Source: Meandrina meandrites (Eukaryota; Cnidaria; Anthozoa; Scleractinia; Meandrinidae). Taken from it: a DNA stretch of 64,000 nt. The position numbers were made by a program, and so were the translations under genes. Below the pieces are notes generated by a model, which saw only the letters and a program-made list of their open reading frames with translations, searched no databases and was not told the DNA's origin. The stretch covers positions 24,771,789 through 24,835,788 of the forward strand of contig OY855906.1 in NCBI GenBank assembly GCA_963693305.1. The letters are read 5' to 3'. The number at the start of each line of letters is the position of its first letter. Positions within the stretch are counted from its first letter, which is position 1. This document shows positions 11,501 to 25,300 of this stretch, in pieces.

Positions 11501-14500
11501 CACTAATTTACAGTAAATGCAAATTAGGTTTTTCCAAATCAAGATGATATAATTCCCTTTACATATTCATGTTTGTCTTTCTGATATTGGTAGCAGATTG
11601 ATTTTGCAATTTCTGTTCTTTTCCTTGTGTTTCCTTGTGCTTTATATATTCATGTTACTTTGTATTTCTGATATTGGTAGCAGATTGATTTTGCAATTTC
11701 TGTTCTTTTCCTTGTGTTTTTAGAGCGTTCTGGATATTACTGATGTAAATTGTGTATTTGAGGGAGATCTGGTCGAGGTGGATCCTGAAACATTTCTTCC
11801 AAGATCTAAAGTACATGCCTTCCTGTTACACGACAGTATGGTTGTAGCAAACATTATCCAGAACAGGTAAGTGAAAGGTTCTGTCCAGGCAAGTGACCTC
11901 TTTTACAAGATTTAATATAATATGCACCTTAAAAGTCATTAAAAGTATAAAATAAAAGCTATTGACAATTTTTCCATATTACTTCATATTTGACAGAATT
12001 AGGTGGGTTTTGGTGAACTTTTATTAATGAGGACACTTTGTGATACCTATTATAAGGAATGTGCATCTCATTGGGGTTCAATCCTGGAAATATCTGACCT
12101 CAAACAGAATGACTTAATTTGACTAACAACAGACAGATTGAAACTGAACAATAATTACTGTCTGTGACAAACTTTACAGCAGTCTAACAACCAGTAACGT
12201 CATGGCAAAACTGACCAATCAGCTTTAAGGTGATGTTACACGGGACAACTTGCAACAACGATTTTTCGCGAAAGATTGTTGCGCAAAAAATCGTTCACCG
12301 TGTAACATGGTACCGGGGACGATTTTTTGCGCAACATTTTACTCGGCAACACGTTGCGAGTTTTTGAAACCAAGTCAAAAACTCGCAACGCAAGATGACG
12401 AATATTCAGAAAGTTGGCTCGTGTAACAGGGCCGCCGTCGATTTTTTGCGCAACGCCTTCCCAGAAATCTTGCCGCTTCTGATCTCGCGCGAAATTTAAC
12501 GAGCCCAGGGAAGTCCCAAGGGACTTGGCTTGTAAACAAACAAAATGGCGTCTGCTGTTGATTGTGGCGACGAAGAGATGCAGATTTTAGAAGCCCCCGA
12601 GAGTAATGTGACATTAAACGACGCTGAGAGGATGGAGCTAATTGCAGTAATAACTCTCTCTCTCTTTACCTTTCTCTCCTCTTCATCACAGTCTACGCCA
12701 TCAACTAAAAGAAGCAAATTAACAAAGTTTTGACGCCGCCACCGACAACGTCCATCGGCCGCCATCTTTGTTTACATGGCCTGGACGCGCGTTGCTTGGA
12801 TACGGAAAATGTTGCGAGTCAGGTTGTGTGAAAAATCGTCTCGTGTAACATGCATGTTGCCAAGTTGATTTTGTACGATGTTGCGCGAAAAGTTGACTCG
12901 TGTAACATAGCACGAAAAGTTGACGCGGTGTTGCGCGAAAAATCGTTGTTGCAAGTTGTCCCGTGTAACATCACCTTTAACCAACCACACATTGTCAACT
13001 GATAACAACTTTTCACTTGACTCTGAAGATGACTTCTGCTCAGGTTGCCAAAATGTCGGTCATCAACAAGAGTTCTTTTCAGAACTACTTTCACCTTGGC
13101 AATCACACCTTATGAACTACTGATACTGCTGGGCTCAAACCATTTGCTATTTCATGTGTTTTTATTGCTCACCTCCTAACCAGCACACTGACCAGTTACT
13201 TGTTTGACTGCAACCACTGAAAACTTGAAGCTGAGATAAATTAATAAAGTTAAAGTAGGTTTCACACATAGTAGACTAACTTGAATAATCACACAATGTC
13301 ATACTTTTTATTTACGTGCAGGCGTGGTCCAGTTCGTTTTAAGTTCCAGTACTTGTTTGAACTTGAAAATGTTGCAGTAGTGAATATGACAAGTGCAGAT
13401 GGTATGTGTGCAGGCTTACTATAGATCCATTTATTACCAAACCAGTGTCTGTATGAATTCCTTATGTGCAAAGTTTGATTCTGGCTTAAAAAAAAAATTG
13501 CAACACAGTGAACCATGTCTTGATGTGCTCTTTGGTTTTATGATTCAAATTGAATAATATTTTATTTTTCAGGTCTGAAAGATGCTTTTAAGATTTTCCT
13601 ATTTCCAGAGACTCATGTCTATCAAGCAGAAAGTAAACAGATCAAGGTAAACAGACAAACTAAGTATATTGGGCACAATAACAACACCACTGTTTGACTG
13701 TTTGGCATAAGGGCAGCAAGGCTCTGGGACATTCATACATTCCATCACTCAGGAACTTCTTCATAAATTAAGATTGTGATATCTACAAATCATTAAATAA
13801 ATAATTGTTTGTATTTTATTAACCATGGAAACTCATGTGGGTATTATTGCTATCATATAAGTATGATTGAGGTGGTGGACTGAGATTCTGTTTCTGGACA
13901 GGTATTGTAAGTTACAGGGAAACAAACTCAACTGGAGCCACCCAACATTTTTTTAGCCAATCACAAGACAAGTTTAGTTCGGAACAAAAGAGTTGGACTT
14001 CCTTCATCAGTGGACCAACTGTGATTTAGATTATCACAGTAAGGGGCAAATTTAACTTCTGATGAACGAACTCCAATTCTTTTCTTCTGAGCTTGTCTTG
14101 TGATTGGCTAAAAAACGTTGGGTCGTTGGGTGGCCCCGATTGAGTTCGTTTCACTGTAAAACTAATGCAGACATAGGTTGGTTATTTAGACTTAGAGATA
14201 TCAAACATAGGCACGCTAAGCGTGCAGGAGTTATTTTTTCAATTGATTGGGTGGCTTGGAGTAGAACTGGGTGTTAGTCCTGTTGGGATGGTTTATTTCA
14301 TGGGTTGAGCTATTTGTGCATGGTTCATGTGCACGGTCCATCGCGCCGACTAAGAGCTACTTTTGGAAAAATAACTCAAAAACAATTTAAAAAGAAATTG
14401 TGCAAATGTTCTAAAATTAGGCTGCTTTCCCTTGTAAATATGACGGTGGTGTGCAACCGATCGATCGAACCATACTGTTGAAGACAAAAAATACGTCAGT

Positions 14501-16669
14501 AATTTCTTCAAACGTAAACAGAAAAAAATATCTGGTAGTCACTTTTAAGGTTACCTTGATGTTTAACTATCCATCCCCTTTCATTCCAAGCCGAAAAAAA
14601 ACCGCTAAGTACATCAAAACATGGATTGAAAACTGTTGACAACATTTACCGTAAACATGATCACAAAATCGCAAACACGCTCACTAAGAAAGCCAAATTG
14701 ACCCAGAAATTGCAAACGAATAGCCAGATGGAACAAGAACAAAGTATTCTCGGGTTTCTGAAATGGCTCCATTATTTTCATCATCAATATAAAACAGAAA
14801 CCTTTCTGCAAGCGAGGACGACTTTCTTTCGACGAACGCGAGAAACAAACAACTCTAGTCACCAGTGCATTTCGGCCAAACCACGTGACGATTTTACTTG
14901 GACTGGTACAATATGTAATTTCGCAACCAGAAGCAGAAACGTGCCCTAACTTGTAAGCGTAACATGATCAGTACCAATATTCCCACGGCCGTGCTAAAAA
15001 TAGCTGTCGATGAAGTTGTGTGACACGCTTGACTGCACACCCAAAAAGCTAGTTTTCTTTTCAGCCGTTGTTTTTTGCGTGACGAGCCCAAACAACGGCT
15101 GTAAAGGAGACTACCAAAAAGCTGGCTGTCCTTTTTTTTCTTTTGCCTATGAGTAAACGTACATGTAACTGCAACCGCTAATTGCATTGGGAATATTAAA
15201 TACACTAAAAAGGTATTGCGTCAGCCATGGAATGCGCTGACGTTGCAGCTTTCACTTTCGGTACGTGACAAACAAGATTATGTTTACTTTGCATGTTTAT
15301 TTCGCCAGAAGCGACGGTCGTTAATTTGTTTGCAATTTTGCGACTATTTCTTGTCAGTTTAGCCAGTTGAAGTGAATATTTTGGCTGTTTCATCGAGGCG
15401 AGTTCAGAGATCTGAAGAAAATAAATTTGGCCGACGTAAACACTTGCAAGCATTACGTCATTGGTACGGAAATAACCGCATTGCACCGCCGTACTACTAA
15501 AGATAGCCATCAACAATCGGATGCGAAGCTTGAAATGCGAGACTCGCACAACGACTACTATACCTTCCTGCGGCCCTCACTCGTGGCACAAATGATGATT
15601 TTCTCTTTCCGTGCCATCCAACTACGTTGTCAAAACACCTGAGGGGAAATTTAATATTTGCCGAGCAGACAAAACGTGCCCTTGTAACATCATCACGTTA
15701 TGAGCTTTTCAAACGATCGTACAATAAATAACTCATGACCGCCCATGTGAAGTCCTACTATTCCTAAGCAGGAAACGTCGAACCTTCTCCGACCACATTC
15801 CAACCTCACGAAAATACCTATTATTTGGCAACTCTTGAACCCAAATAAACCCACATGCCTCAACCTATTACAAATACGTTATTCTTTGGGGGAAAACCTT
15901 GAGAGGTTTATGGTCGCTCGTGTTATTACTTAGCCAAAGCTCCTACTAATGCTATACTTTTAGCTGAGAGAAAACAGTTTAAACACCGCGCGGTTAGAAT
16001 CTCAAAGATTTCTCGTTTAATTTCTTTAACACTCGTCCTTTATACAAACAACCCACAGTGCGTCAGTTTGTTCTCATTTGGGGACCAAAACAAAACGTTG
16101 AGCAAACACACAACACTGACATAAAAAATGGAAGTCACAACATTTAATTTATTCTCAATACACATATTTATTCTACTCAAAAACATCATAAATTGTAAAT
16201 GAAGTGGTCAACAAATACTATACCCATATTCTGTCTTCAACTGAACTAGTTAATTCCGTAAACCAAGAGAATCACCTTCACCACCATGAAATTTCCAAAC
16301 ACTTTTCAGTTTCAGAACCCACACACAATGTTCTCACCCAAAGCTACATAAAAATCAAGAACTGGAATAGAGACTTCAGGCCAACACAGCCTAATAAGGT
16401 CGAATCTGTAGCAAAACAAAGATGGCCGTACCTTGAATCCAAAACAAATATTCATGAAAACGATCCATATATACAAGCCGCAATTTGATTGGTCCTTGAT
16501 AGAATCCCAAATCTGATTGGTGTGAAATACATACATGAATGATCCACCCAACCAACATCCAACATCCAACATCCACCCACTTAATAGCCAAATACGTCTT
16601 CACGCCAACTAAGAGTTATTTTTTTGAAAAAAATAACTCAAAATCAACTTAGACCCCCCAAAGAAACTG

Positions 16670-16753
<84 letters not shown>

Positions 16754-16901
16754 TGAATAAAGAAGTGAAACCCATCCCGTAAATACAACATGTAAGGTAA
16801 TTGAGTGAAAAAGAAGAAAGAATTGCCCTGAGCGGGATTTGAACCCACGTCCCCCTGAAACCGGTAGGGTGTGATGACCACTACATATATATATATATAT
16901 A

Positions 16902-16937
<36 letters not shown>

Positions 16938-19314
16938 TATATATATATATATATATATATTAAATTAAGTGTGGGGTGGGGAATCTGGACAACTGAGTGC
17001 CTCATTTATATAGGATCACCAACCTATTCCCGTTCGGAAGGCGATTCACAGCGATTACTGATAAATAAATACATACACAGTTAAATAGGAACAGAAATAA
17101 ACACAACTATATAAATGAGTGAAAATGTGGTCCAGCCGGGAATTGAACCCGGGTCTCCAGATTACTAGTCGGATGCCTTAACCACTCGGCCACTGAACCA
17201 ACCACGCTGGCAACGTGGCGGGAAATAGACCTTGTAGTGATTAGGTCCGGGGAGACATATCAACACATTTTCTGCAGACAGGATCACCTCACTACACCCC
17301 GGTCGATCGGCGATTCACAGTCCTATTCCCCCGAAGAGAGAAATTAATATTAAATTAAGTGTGGGGTGGGGAATCTGGACAACTGATATATAACATATAT
17401 ATATATATATATGTTATTTACCGGCTGGGAGGTCCGTATCTTGAAAAACTGTGACTGAGGTTTTGAATAACAAGGCCGAGGTCACAGTTTTTCATGATAC
17501 AGACCAACCCAAAGCCAGTAAATAACTTATTTATTTTTTTCTTACTCAGTTAAAAAAGAAACTAAAAAGATTGTCTTCCAAAATGTAATTTTGTACGCAC
17601 GCATCCAATGTTGAATCGATTGCTAAGCCACAGCAAGAGTGAAGAATGATTTGTTTACCGCCAAACAAAATAAATTTGCTAAAGTGAACAGTACTCATGG
17701 AAAAGGTCATCAGAAAAAGAGAAATTAAAGTAACTTTAATAATAAAAAAGAAGCACAATGCAGCAGCAAAAGAGAGCATTAAAAAATCTTGAGTCACGAA
17801 AGTGAAATTGGATGAAGCTGAACTGAATGTGTAGTTTGGTCGCCTGCACACGGCACAATTTTGGGAGAATTTATTTGACCGTTTTTTATCAAAACATCTC
17901 ATTTTCTTGAATGGTCATAAGCAGTATTTGGTTAACTGCATTACGGCGTGAAAATCAGTGCGAATGCACAAACAACAATCAACAAACTATGACTATAAAA
18001 CTATAACTTGTTTTGTCAATAAATACAAAGAATACCCGCCTATTGGAGAACCTTCAAGGCCTTTATGTAATTCTGTTACTAATTTAGCTTTTGAAAGAAT
18101 CAATCGGGTATATAAGCCAGCGACTTACAGGTAAGCGGAATGGCGTGAAAATCAGTGCAAATGCACAAACAACGATCGACAAATTACCGCCATAAAACTT
18201 GAACAATTTGATTTTGTCAATAAAGAGAATGAATACTCGCCTTTTGGAGAACTTCAAGGCCTTTAATTCCACTGCTTACTTTTCCTTTCATATTTACAAA
18301 GGCTGGTGAACAACTACATTAAGTTTGGAGAGCAAAACTTTCATGGGTTCGTTCGTCTCGCCACGAAATGAAAACATAGCAACCTAGCTGGGCGGAATCG
18401 CTCCATGAGCGGGCAAGATTGAACATTTCCACCCGCTCCCGGAACCAATCAGATTGCAGGATTTGGAGAATTCTGCCTGCTCACAAGCCAAGAAAAAAAT
18501 AAATTGCTATATGAGCATATGAGCCTAGTGGCCCATCATAACATTTATAACATTTATACACCTGGGTGGAGAGAGGCACTGTGAGAGTAAAGTGTATTGC
18601 CCAAGAACACAACGCAGTGCCCCGGCTAGGGCTCAAACCCAGACCATTTGATCCAGAGTCCAGTGCACTAACCATTAGGCCACCGCGTCTCTCACAATAT
18701 ATTGTTACACACTTGCCCAAAGAATATTTGTTGGTTGTTGGTTTTAAAGACTTACAGATGTACAAGTCATGTTACGATTAGTTTTTAGGATGTACTGACT
18801 GCTTGCACCCTCTTTTCAATTCTGGTTCTTAGAAAGAGTGGTTAGACAGAATAGAAGAATGCAAAAAGAATTTCAAACTGAAACTGGAACAAGAGTTCAC
18901 TCAAGGTGGTATTGAAGTTGCAAGTGAAGGGAGTGGTACTAGTTCAGAGAATTCCAATCCTTTCCTTGAAGAAACAGGAAAAAATCCCTTCCTTGAGGAT
19001 GGCAAGAATCCCTTTACTAATGATGATGATTCCAAGAACCCTTTCAAAGAAAGCAATTCAACGAATCCATTTGATGAAGATGAAGGTGAAATATTTATTA
19101 CATGTACTAAATTACAGTGTTGAGCATCCTGTGGATGCCCATTGTTTGGAGAGAGACTGCAGAAAATTCAGCTAAAATTTCAAAAACATTTTTGGGATTA
19201 TGTCTTCAAGCCAATGCTACTATTAATTTAAACTGTTGAAATGCCTGCCTGCCTGGCCAGCCGACCAACGGACTGGCAGGCTGACTGCCTGTCTGACTGA
19301 CTGACAGACTGTCT

Positions 19315-19345
<31 letters not shown>

Positions 19346-22300
19346 TGGCTGGCTGACTGGCTGACTGGCTGACTGGCTGACTGGCTGACTGGCTGGCTGA
19401 CTGAATTACTGATTGACTACAGTGCAGTGCAGTGCAGTGCAATGCAGTGCTGTGCATAACAGGGCCTTAGATACATCCAGATGATCAGAGTTGTGTGAAC
19501 ATTTTTCTCTGATATTTATCTCACTGGTCTAAGCACTGTACCATGTGCAACCACTAATATCAATCTACATTTTGTTATATCATTGGACACTTATTGTTGT
19601 TTCCACATTGTCTACATACAGTTATAATTACGGTTCAACTGCAGCTGCTTAATTTGTTTATCTCTGACAAATGCTGTTCTGAATCAAACTCAGTAGTTGA
19701 GAAGCAATAATTTTGTTTTTGTGATGGCAGAGCCTATTGCATCATCTTCACCTGCATCTGCAAGCTCTAAGTTGGTCAAGGTAAATACTTGATTTCTTTT
19801 TGTGGCAAACTCAAGTATTTGAAGAGTTCGAATTACATTAATTTTGGTTTCAACTAAACACAAAACAAAGCCCTCTGGTTCTGTAAATACATATCCTTAT
19901 CATTAGTTTTGTCCTCTTTCAATATTTCAGGTGGGGAAAGGCTGGCTAAGGGATCTCCCAGAGGATTTAGACATGTTCATAGCACAACGAGATTTTGAAA
20001 GGGCTATGGAGTTAATAGACCGAAGTGAGTTACAGTAGTATTTCACATTCACTGACACACACAGGAACCTTGTGTTATCCACACTCCAACAATAATGTAC
20101 AGCAAGGCTTTTTAACTTTTGAGCTTACAAGTACAACATGCTAAATTGAATGTTCTAAGACTCTGAGAATTGAGGGGCATAAATGAGACTCTTATGTGCC
20201 TTTTTTAAAGTGAATGAACCATATTTATTTGTAAACCATTTCATACATAAAAGAAAATCAAACAGCTTTAAATCACAGCAGGCTATCTATTTCTTAGAAA
20301 GTGAACTTGTCTGAAAATGTCAAATTTTTACATATTTTGGAACTGCGTGGATATACCAAATAGGCTGTCCTCTTTTTCATGTCTACAGTATTTTAACCCT
20401 AGATGCGCCAGCATTTTGGAGGGGTTGGCCCGCGAACGCCAGAGCAAATCATGTTCTCACATTTATACCACACTAAAAACATATGTTGAAATAAAATGTT
20501 TAATTCTACCTTCATGTTTTGGTCCAAGCCATCAAAAGCAACATACTTTAAGAAAGCAAGGGTTGAGCTCTTTCCATAGTCCAGAAAAAGCGATAGGAAC
20601 CAAAATATATAGTGGTAAATCTAACATTTTTGGCACACTTGCGATCCACGGGTGAGTCGAAGTAGCTCCACAATGCTGTACGATCGAAAGTAGATTTTGT
20701 CCTGTACTAACTTGCCGAAGCAAATTTTATCAATAGATGTTGAGGCCCTGAAGATCCCATTTCCATGATTTTCTTGCCTGGTTGTGTTCTGAGGACGCGT
20801 AAAATTCTGGGAGAAGAAATACATAACAAAATGGCTGCCATTTTATCTTCTTCTTTGCAAATGCAGACGCTCAAACTCGGGTGACTATAGGCTTCACGAC
20901 TTGGAATACGAAGGGTTGTTGAAGTTCACTAATGATCAATAGTACAGCAATTCCTATTGGCTCAATTTGTTTCCGTGACTTAGTAACCAATCAAATTGCT
21001 CATTACAATAAATTACAATAATGGGCCGATTAGATCGGCCGTGGCGAATCTAGGACTAAGGTGTTAATTCAATGGCCAATCTAATCGGCCCTTGGCGCAT
21101 CTAGGGTTAACTATAACTATTTTATTGTTTTCCCTGAGATAACACTTCCTGTATATCAAGGGTCCATATATTTTAATTTTTAATGATTATTACTCCCTGA
21201 AAATAATTATACTGTAGTCATATTTTATTTAACAATGATTAGACTGCAAGCCCATGTTTTCTATGAGTGAATAGTCAACAAGGTGCAGCTGAGTTGACTA
21301 GTTAACTTGAGTGAGCAGTATAATTGTTGTAGTAGACACTGTAAGCTCTACAAATGCTGCTCATTTGTTTTATCAAATGTAAGGAACATGTATAAGCCTA
21401 GGCTAAAGTGTATCTGGTTTGTATTAAGGGGATTAATATTTCTTTATTATCATTTCAGCAAATCAGTATTTAAAAGAGAACAGTAGCTCTCCAGTAGCAA
21501 AAGAAATCAAGTAAGCTTCAAATAATACTTACCGGTAAATGTACTTCAATCAAGTATTGCAGAAGAGTGTTTTTTTAGAGTATAAGGTAAAGGGTAAAGT
21601 CTGTATATGTGCCTAGTGGCCCATCAGGCCGGAGCTTACCCCGGTTTCTGTAGCATGAAGCGACTAGGAGTATTACTACTCCCCCCAGGATGGGATGCTA
21701 GTCCATCCCAGGGTTTCCCCCAGCAGTAAATCTGCCAGTACCCATTTATACCTCTGGGTGGAGAGAGGCACTATGGGAGTAAAGTGCCTTGCCTAAGAAC
21801 ACAACACAGTGCCCCAGCCAGGGCTTTAACCTGGACCGCCTGTTCCAGATTGCAGCACAGTAACCATTAGGCCACCATGCCTCCCATAAGTTAGAGTATA
21901 AAGGGAGGAAAAATTCTGGACAATCAGAGGTGTGTTTGAATAGTGTATTCAAAATGACGAGTCTTGATAACAGCAGACACGTAAAGATTTTAAGGAAAAC
22001 GACTAATTTTTTAAGTTTATAAAACATGTTTCGAGAGAGCTTCTGTCATCTTCAGTTGAATGATTTACAAAGCATGGAAAGTTGAATAATAAGTAGACGG
22101 AAATGCTAATTAAGACAAATAGTAACAACAGAACGTGAAAATGTGTGAATTAAAAGGATAATTTTAGATTAACATGGTGTAATTGCTGATTGAGGCAAGG
22201 TAGTTCTTTTTGAATATGAATAGCCTCCTTTATCTTGAGTTGAAAGCTGGTAGTGGCGTGATCTAAAATATGAAAGCAGTCTATTGTACACAAGGTGTGA

Positions 22301-25300
22301 CAACGTTCTGAATTCTGAAGATGTTTGAGGATGTGAGAGGCCTTATCTACCGCTAAGTGCTCACGTACGCGTGTGGAAAAATGTCGCAGTAACCATTAGG
22401 CGATCGCGCCTCGCATAAGTTAGAGTATTAAAGGGAGGAAAAATTTTGGACAATCAAAGGTTTGTTTGAATAGTGTATTTAAAATGACGAGTCTTGGAAT
22501 GCATTTGAGTTTAACATAATGTAAGTGCATTTTAGAATACATGTACCCAAGATCTCAGTTGAATTTCTTATTAGCTGTTACAATGCCATTGCAGTTTTTA
22601 CATGTAGCAAAATGTTTTTTTCTGATAAATGGGTGAAGTTTATAAAAAAAATCCAAATATCAAGGGGAAATGACAAAGTGTGCTTAGGGTGTAAGCAGCT
22701 GAAGTCTGAAATGGTGTCTTAGCAATAATTTACCATTCTACTTGACTACACACCCTATAGCACATAGATTTTTTTTTTAAAGATATTGTATATAGAGTAT
22801 TGAAACTCAAAGCGTACCAACATAAATGCCACTTAGAAACTTCTCAATATCACAAGCTGATCAAATGTTACCGGATTATTTCAAAATGTGCAGTGTTCTA
22901 ATACCTATTGCCTGGAAGTATTCTAAAAGTTAATGGCCCTAATAGTGCATTTTCCTAACACTAGTTTTTCATTTTTTTGTGACCAGAGTTCGTTTGGATC
23001 GCCGAGTGAAGCTCCTGGTTGACGCTCTTATTGATGAACTAGACTGCAGTCGGAGTTTTTTACTTCATGTAGGACCACGGGCCACAAGACGAGCTGTGTC
23101 ATTACTTGTTAGACTGGGGAGAGCTTCTGAGGTGTGTCAATGTAAATTACATGAAAAGAAATAATGGTTTATGCTAAGCTAGCCTGAAAATATAACTTGT
23201 ATGCATGGGATACTGTCAAATTTAATGGCTTTCCAGCCTTCTTGCTGACTGTGTTCACAGCATGGGTTGAATAATATTGTAATACATATATCTCCTTATG
23301 ATATCTTAGATGGCCTTGCCCATCATGCCCGGTGTGTGGGAGGTCATGGGATTGATCTCCATGGGGGGGGGGGGGGGGGGGGGGGGGGTGACTTAGATTT
23401 TTTCTTTGTCCCACACTCATGACATATTGAATATTTCATCTTTCATATCTCCCTATGGTGTTGATGCATTAGTCTGATTAGCAGTTGGTTGACAAGATTA
23501 ATCAATCCAAAGTGAAACTTTTTTTTTTCCATTTTATAAATCTATAAAGTTGACTACTCCAATCCCTACTTGTAATTTCAATGAGAAACTGAAGGCAAAT
23601 TACAATCTGTTGACCTGTCCACAATAAATTACTTACTTAATTATTTACTTGTCCTCCCTCTTCACGCCCAGGAGGATGCTTGAGACCATTGAAAAAAGTT
23701 TTCCACCTTTCTTGGTCTTTTGCAGCTGCTATCCCCCCCCCCCCCCCCCCCCCCGAATTCCATCCTATTATCTTCCCACTCTCTCCCTGCACTTCTCCTG
23801 CACTTGGGTCACTTGAGGTCTGCCCCATCTGAAACATTTATTTTCACCTTACTTTTTTTAAGAAAAAAATATATGAAGGGCTTTCTGTCACATTTATCAT
23901 AATGGCATGATACACAGGCAGCATGTTACAGGCTGCATATCATCTTTAGGGCTTCTTGTGACTTTTATTGATTTTATGTTGTCAGGCTTGTCAGCTTTTC
24001 CTAAGGAACAGAAGTGAGGCCATCAAACATAGTCTCAGGTAAATGATGGAAATTAATTCAACAGCTTAACAGAGCATTTGGACAACAGAAAACTAATGTA
24101 CATCTACATGTACTTCTGTAGTTTAAACCTTTTAATTCAGTTTGTATAAAATTTAAGTGCAGTTAATTTATGTCCCTCCAATGAAGCCCTTAACCACCAT
24201 GACAATGGTGTTTAAGGGAATTAGACTGAATATCCCACAAATTAAACGTTTTCATTTTCTGACACTGAGAAAAAATAATTTCACAGACTACTTAGACCAA
24301 TCCAATGTTACCACATGTACTGCAACATTACATGCAAACATATACATGGTTTTGTCATGGCATCTATAATTATCTCTTTCTTTAAGACAACTGAAGATCG
24401 AAGGAGCAACGTCTTTATACATTGCCAAGCTGTCCAGTGCATTCTTTAGCAGTGTAATAGAAACTGGTAAGGAGTTTGATCAAGTGTTCTCTGCCAACAG
24501 AGGCTTCAGCTCAGGTCAGTAAAGCTTGGTTAAACAAACAGTGTTTTAGTTTAGAAAAGGCAAACATTTTCCATGTTTCTATTAAGTTATAGGTTTGGGA
24601 GAAGGAGAAAAACTGTCGGAACAAGAACCTTCGGCAAATGTTTTCACTGCTTTGATAAGATGCAACCAGCATTTAAAATTTAGTTCCCACCTATGTCCAG
24701 TGTACATGCCTTATCTGCTTGCATGTTTTTTGGTGGAGTTTTAAAATATTGTGGAAAACTAGAGGAGGAGTTCTGTTGGAAAATGGTGTTGCTGCTGAAG
24801 TACAATAAACTTTTTTTATGAACGAGTTCCAAAAATTCATCAAGTTCTTTTATTGCTAATTTTGCTTGTATCTGCAAGCCTTTGATTATAAGTCTATTAG
24901 TAAGCAGTATTTTTACTTCTGTTGTGCTCACAGCATTTGTAGTATGGGCCAATACTGAACTTCAGCACTTTGTGTCTCGGTTCTCATGTCAAGTGTTCCG
25001 TAGAGAGATGGGTGTGTCAGCTATTGGTGTGTGTGTTAGTATGGCAAAACAACAGTGTGAAAAGGTAACAGTAATTATCAGTAAACTATGTTGTACACTG
25101 TTTGATTGTCAAGTGCATGAAATAAATTTTCTTTGGCATCACAGAAAAGTGTGATCCCACTTAGCTCTTATCTATATATCACAGTATTTGTGTACGCTCT
25201 ATAAGGATAATGTATGACAAGTGCTTAATATACATTTAAACAATTATATGGTAAAGCGGCCCCGATTTCTTAAACCTCCAGGGAAAATTAAAATTGGTTT

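Noticed and set aside
12545..12733. 62-codon frame inside the DNA transposon at 12.2-13.0 kb
   Set aside because: Too short and without recognisable domain; at best a residual exon of the element.
16609..16881. Tyr-Ile repeat frame
   Set aside because: Product of the (AT)n microsatellite.
17129..17199. Certain functional tRNA-Thr
   Set aside because: An anticodon-stem mismatch and flanking direct repeats leave doubt; kept only as tRNA-like.
19206..19457. Gln/Ser/Pro-rich open frame on minus
   Set aside because: Product of the CTGG/CTGA minisatellite.
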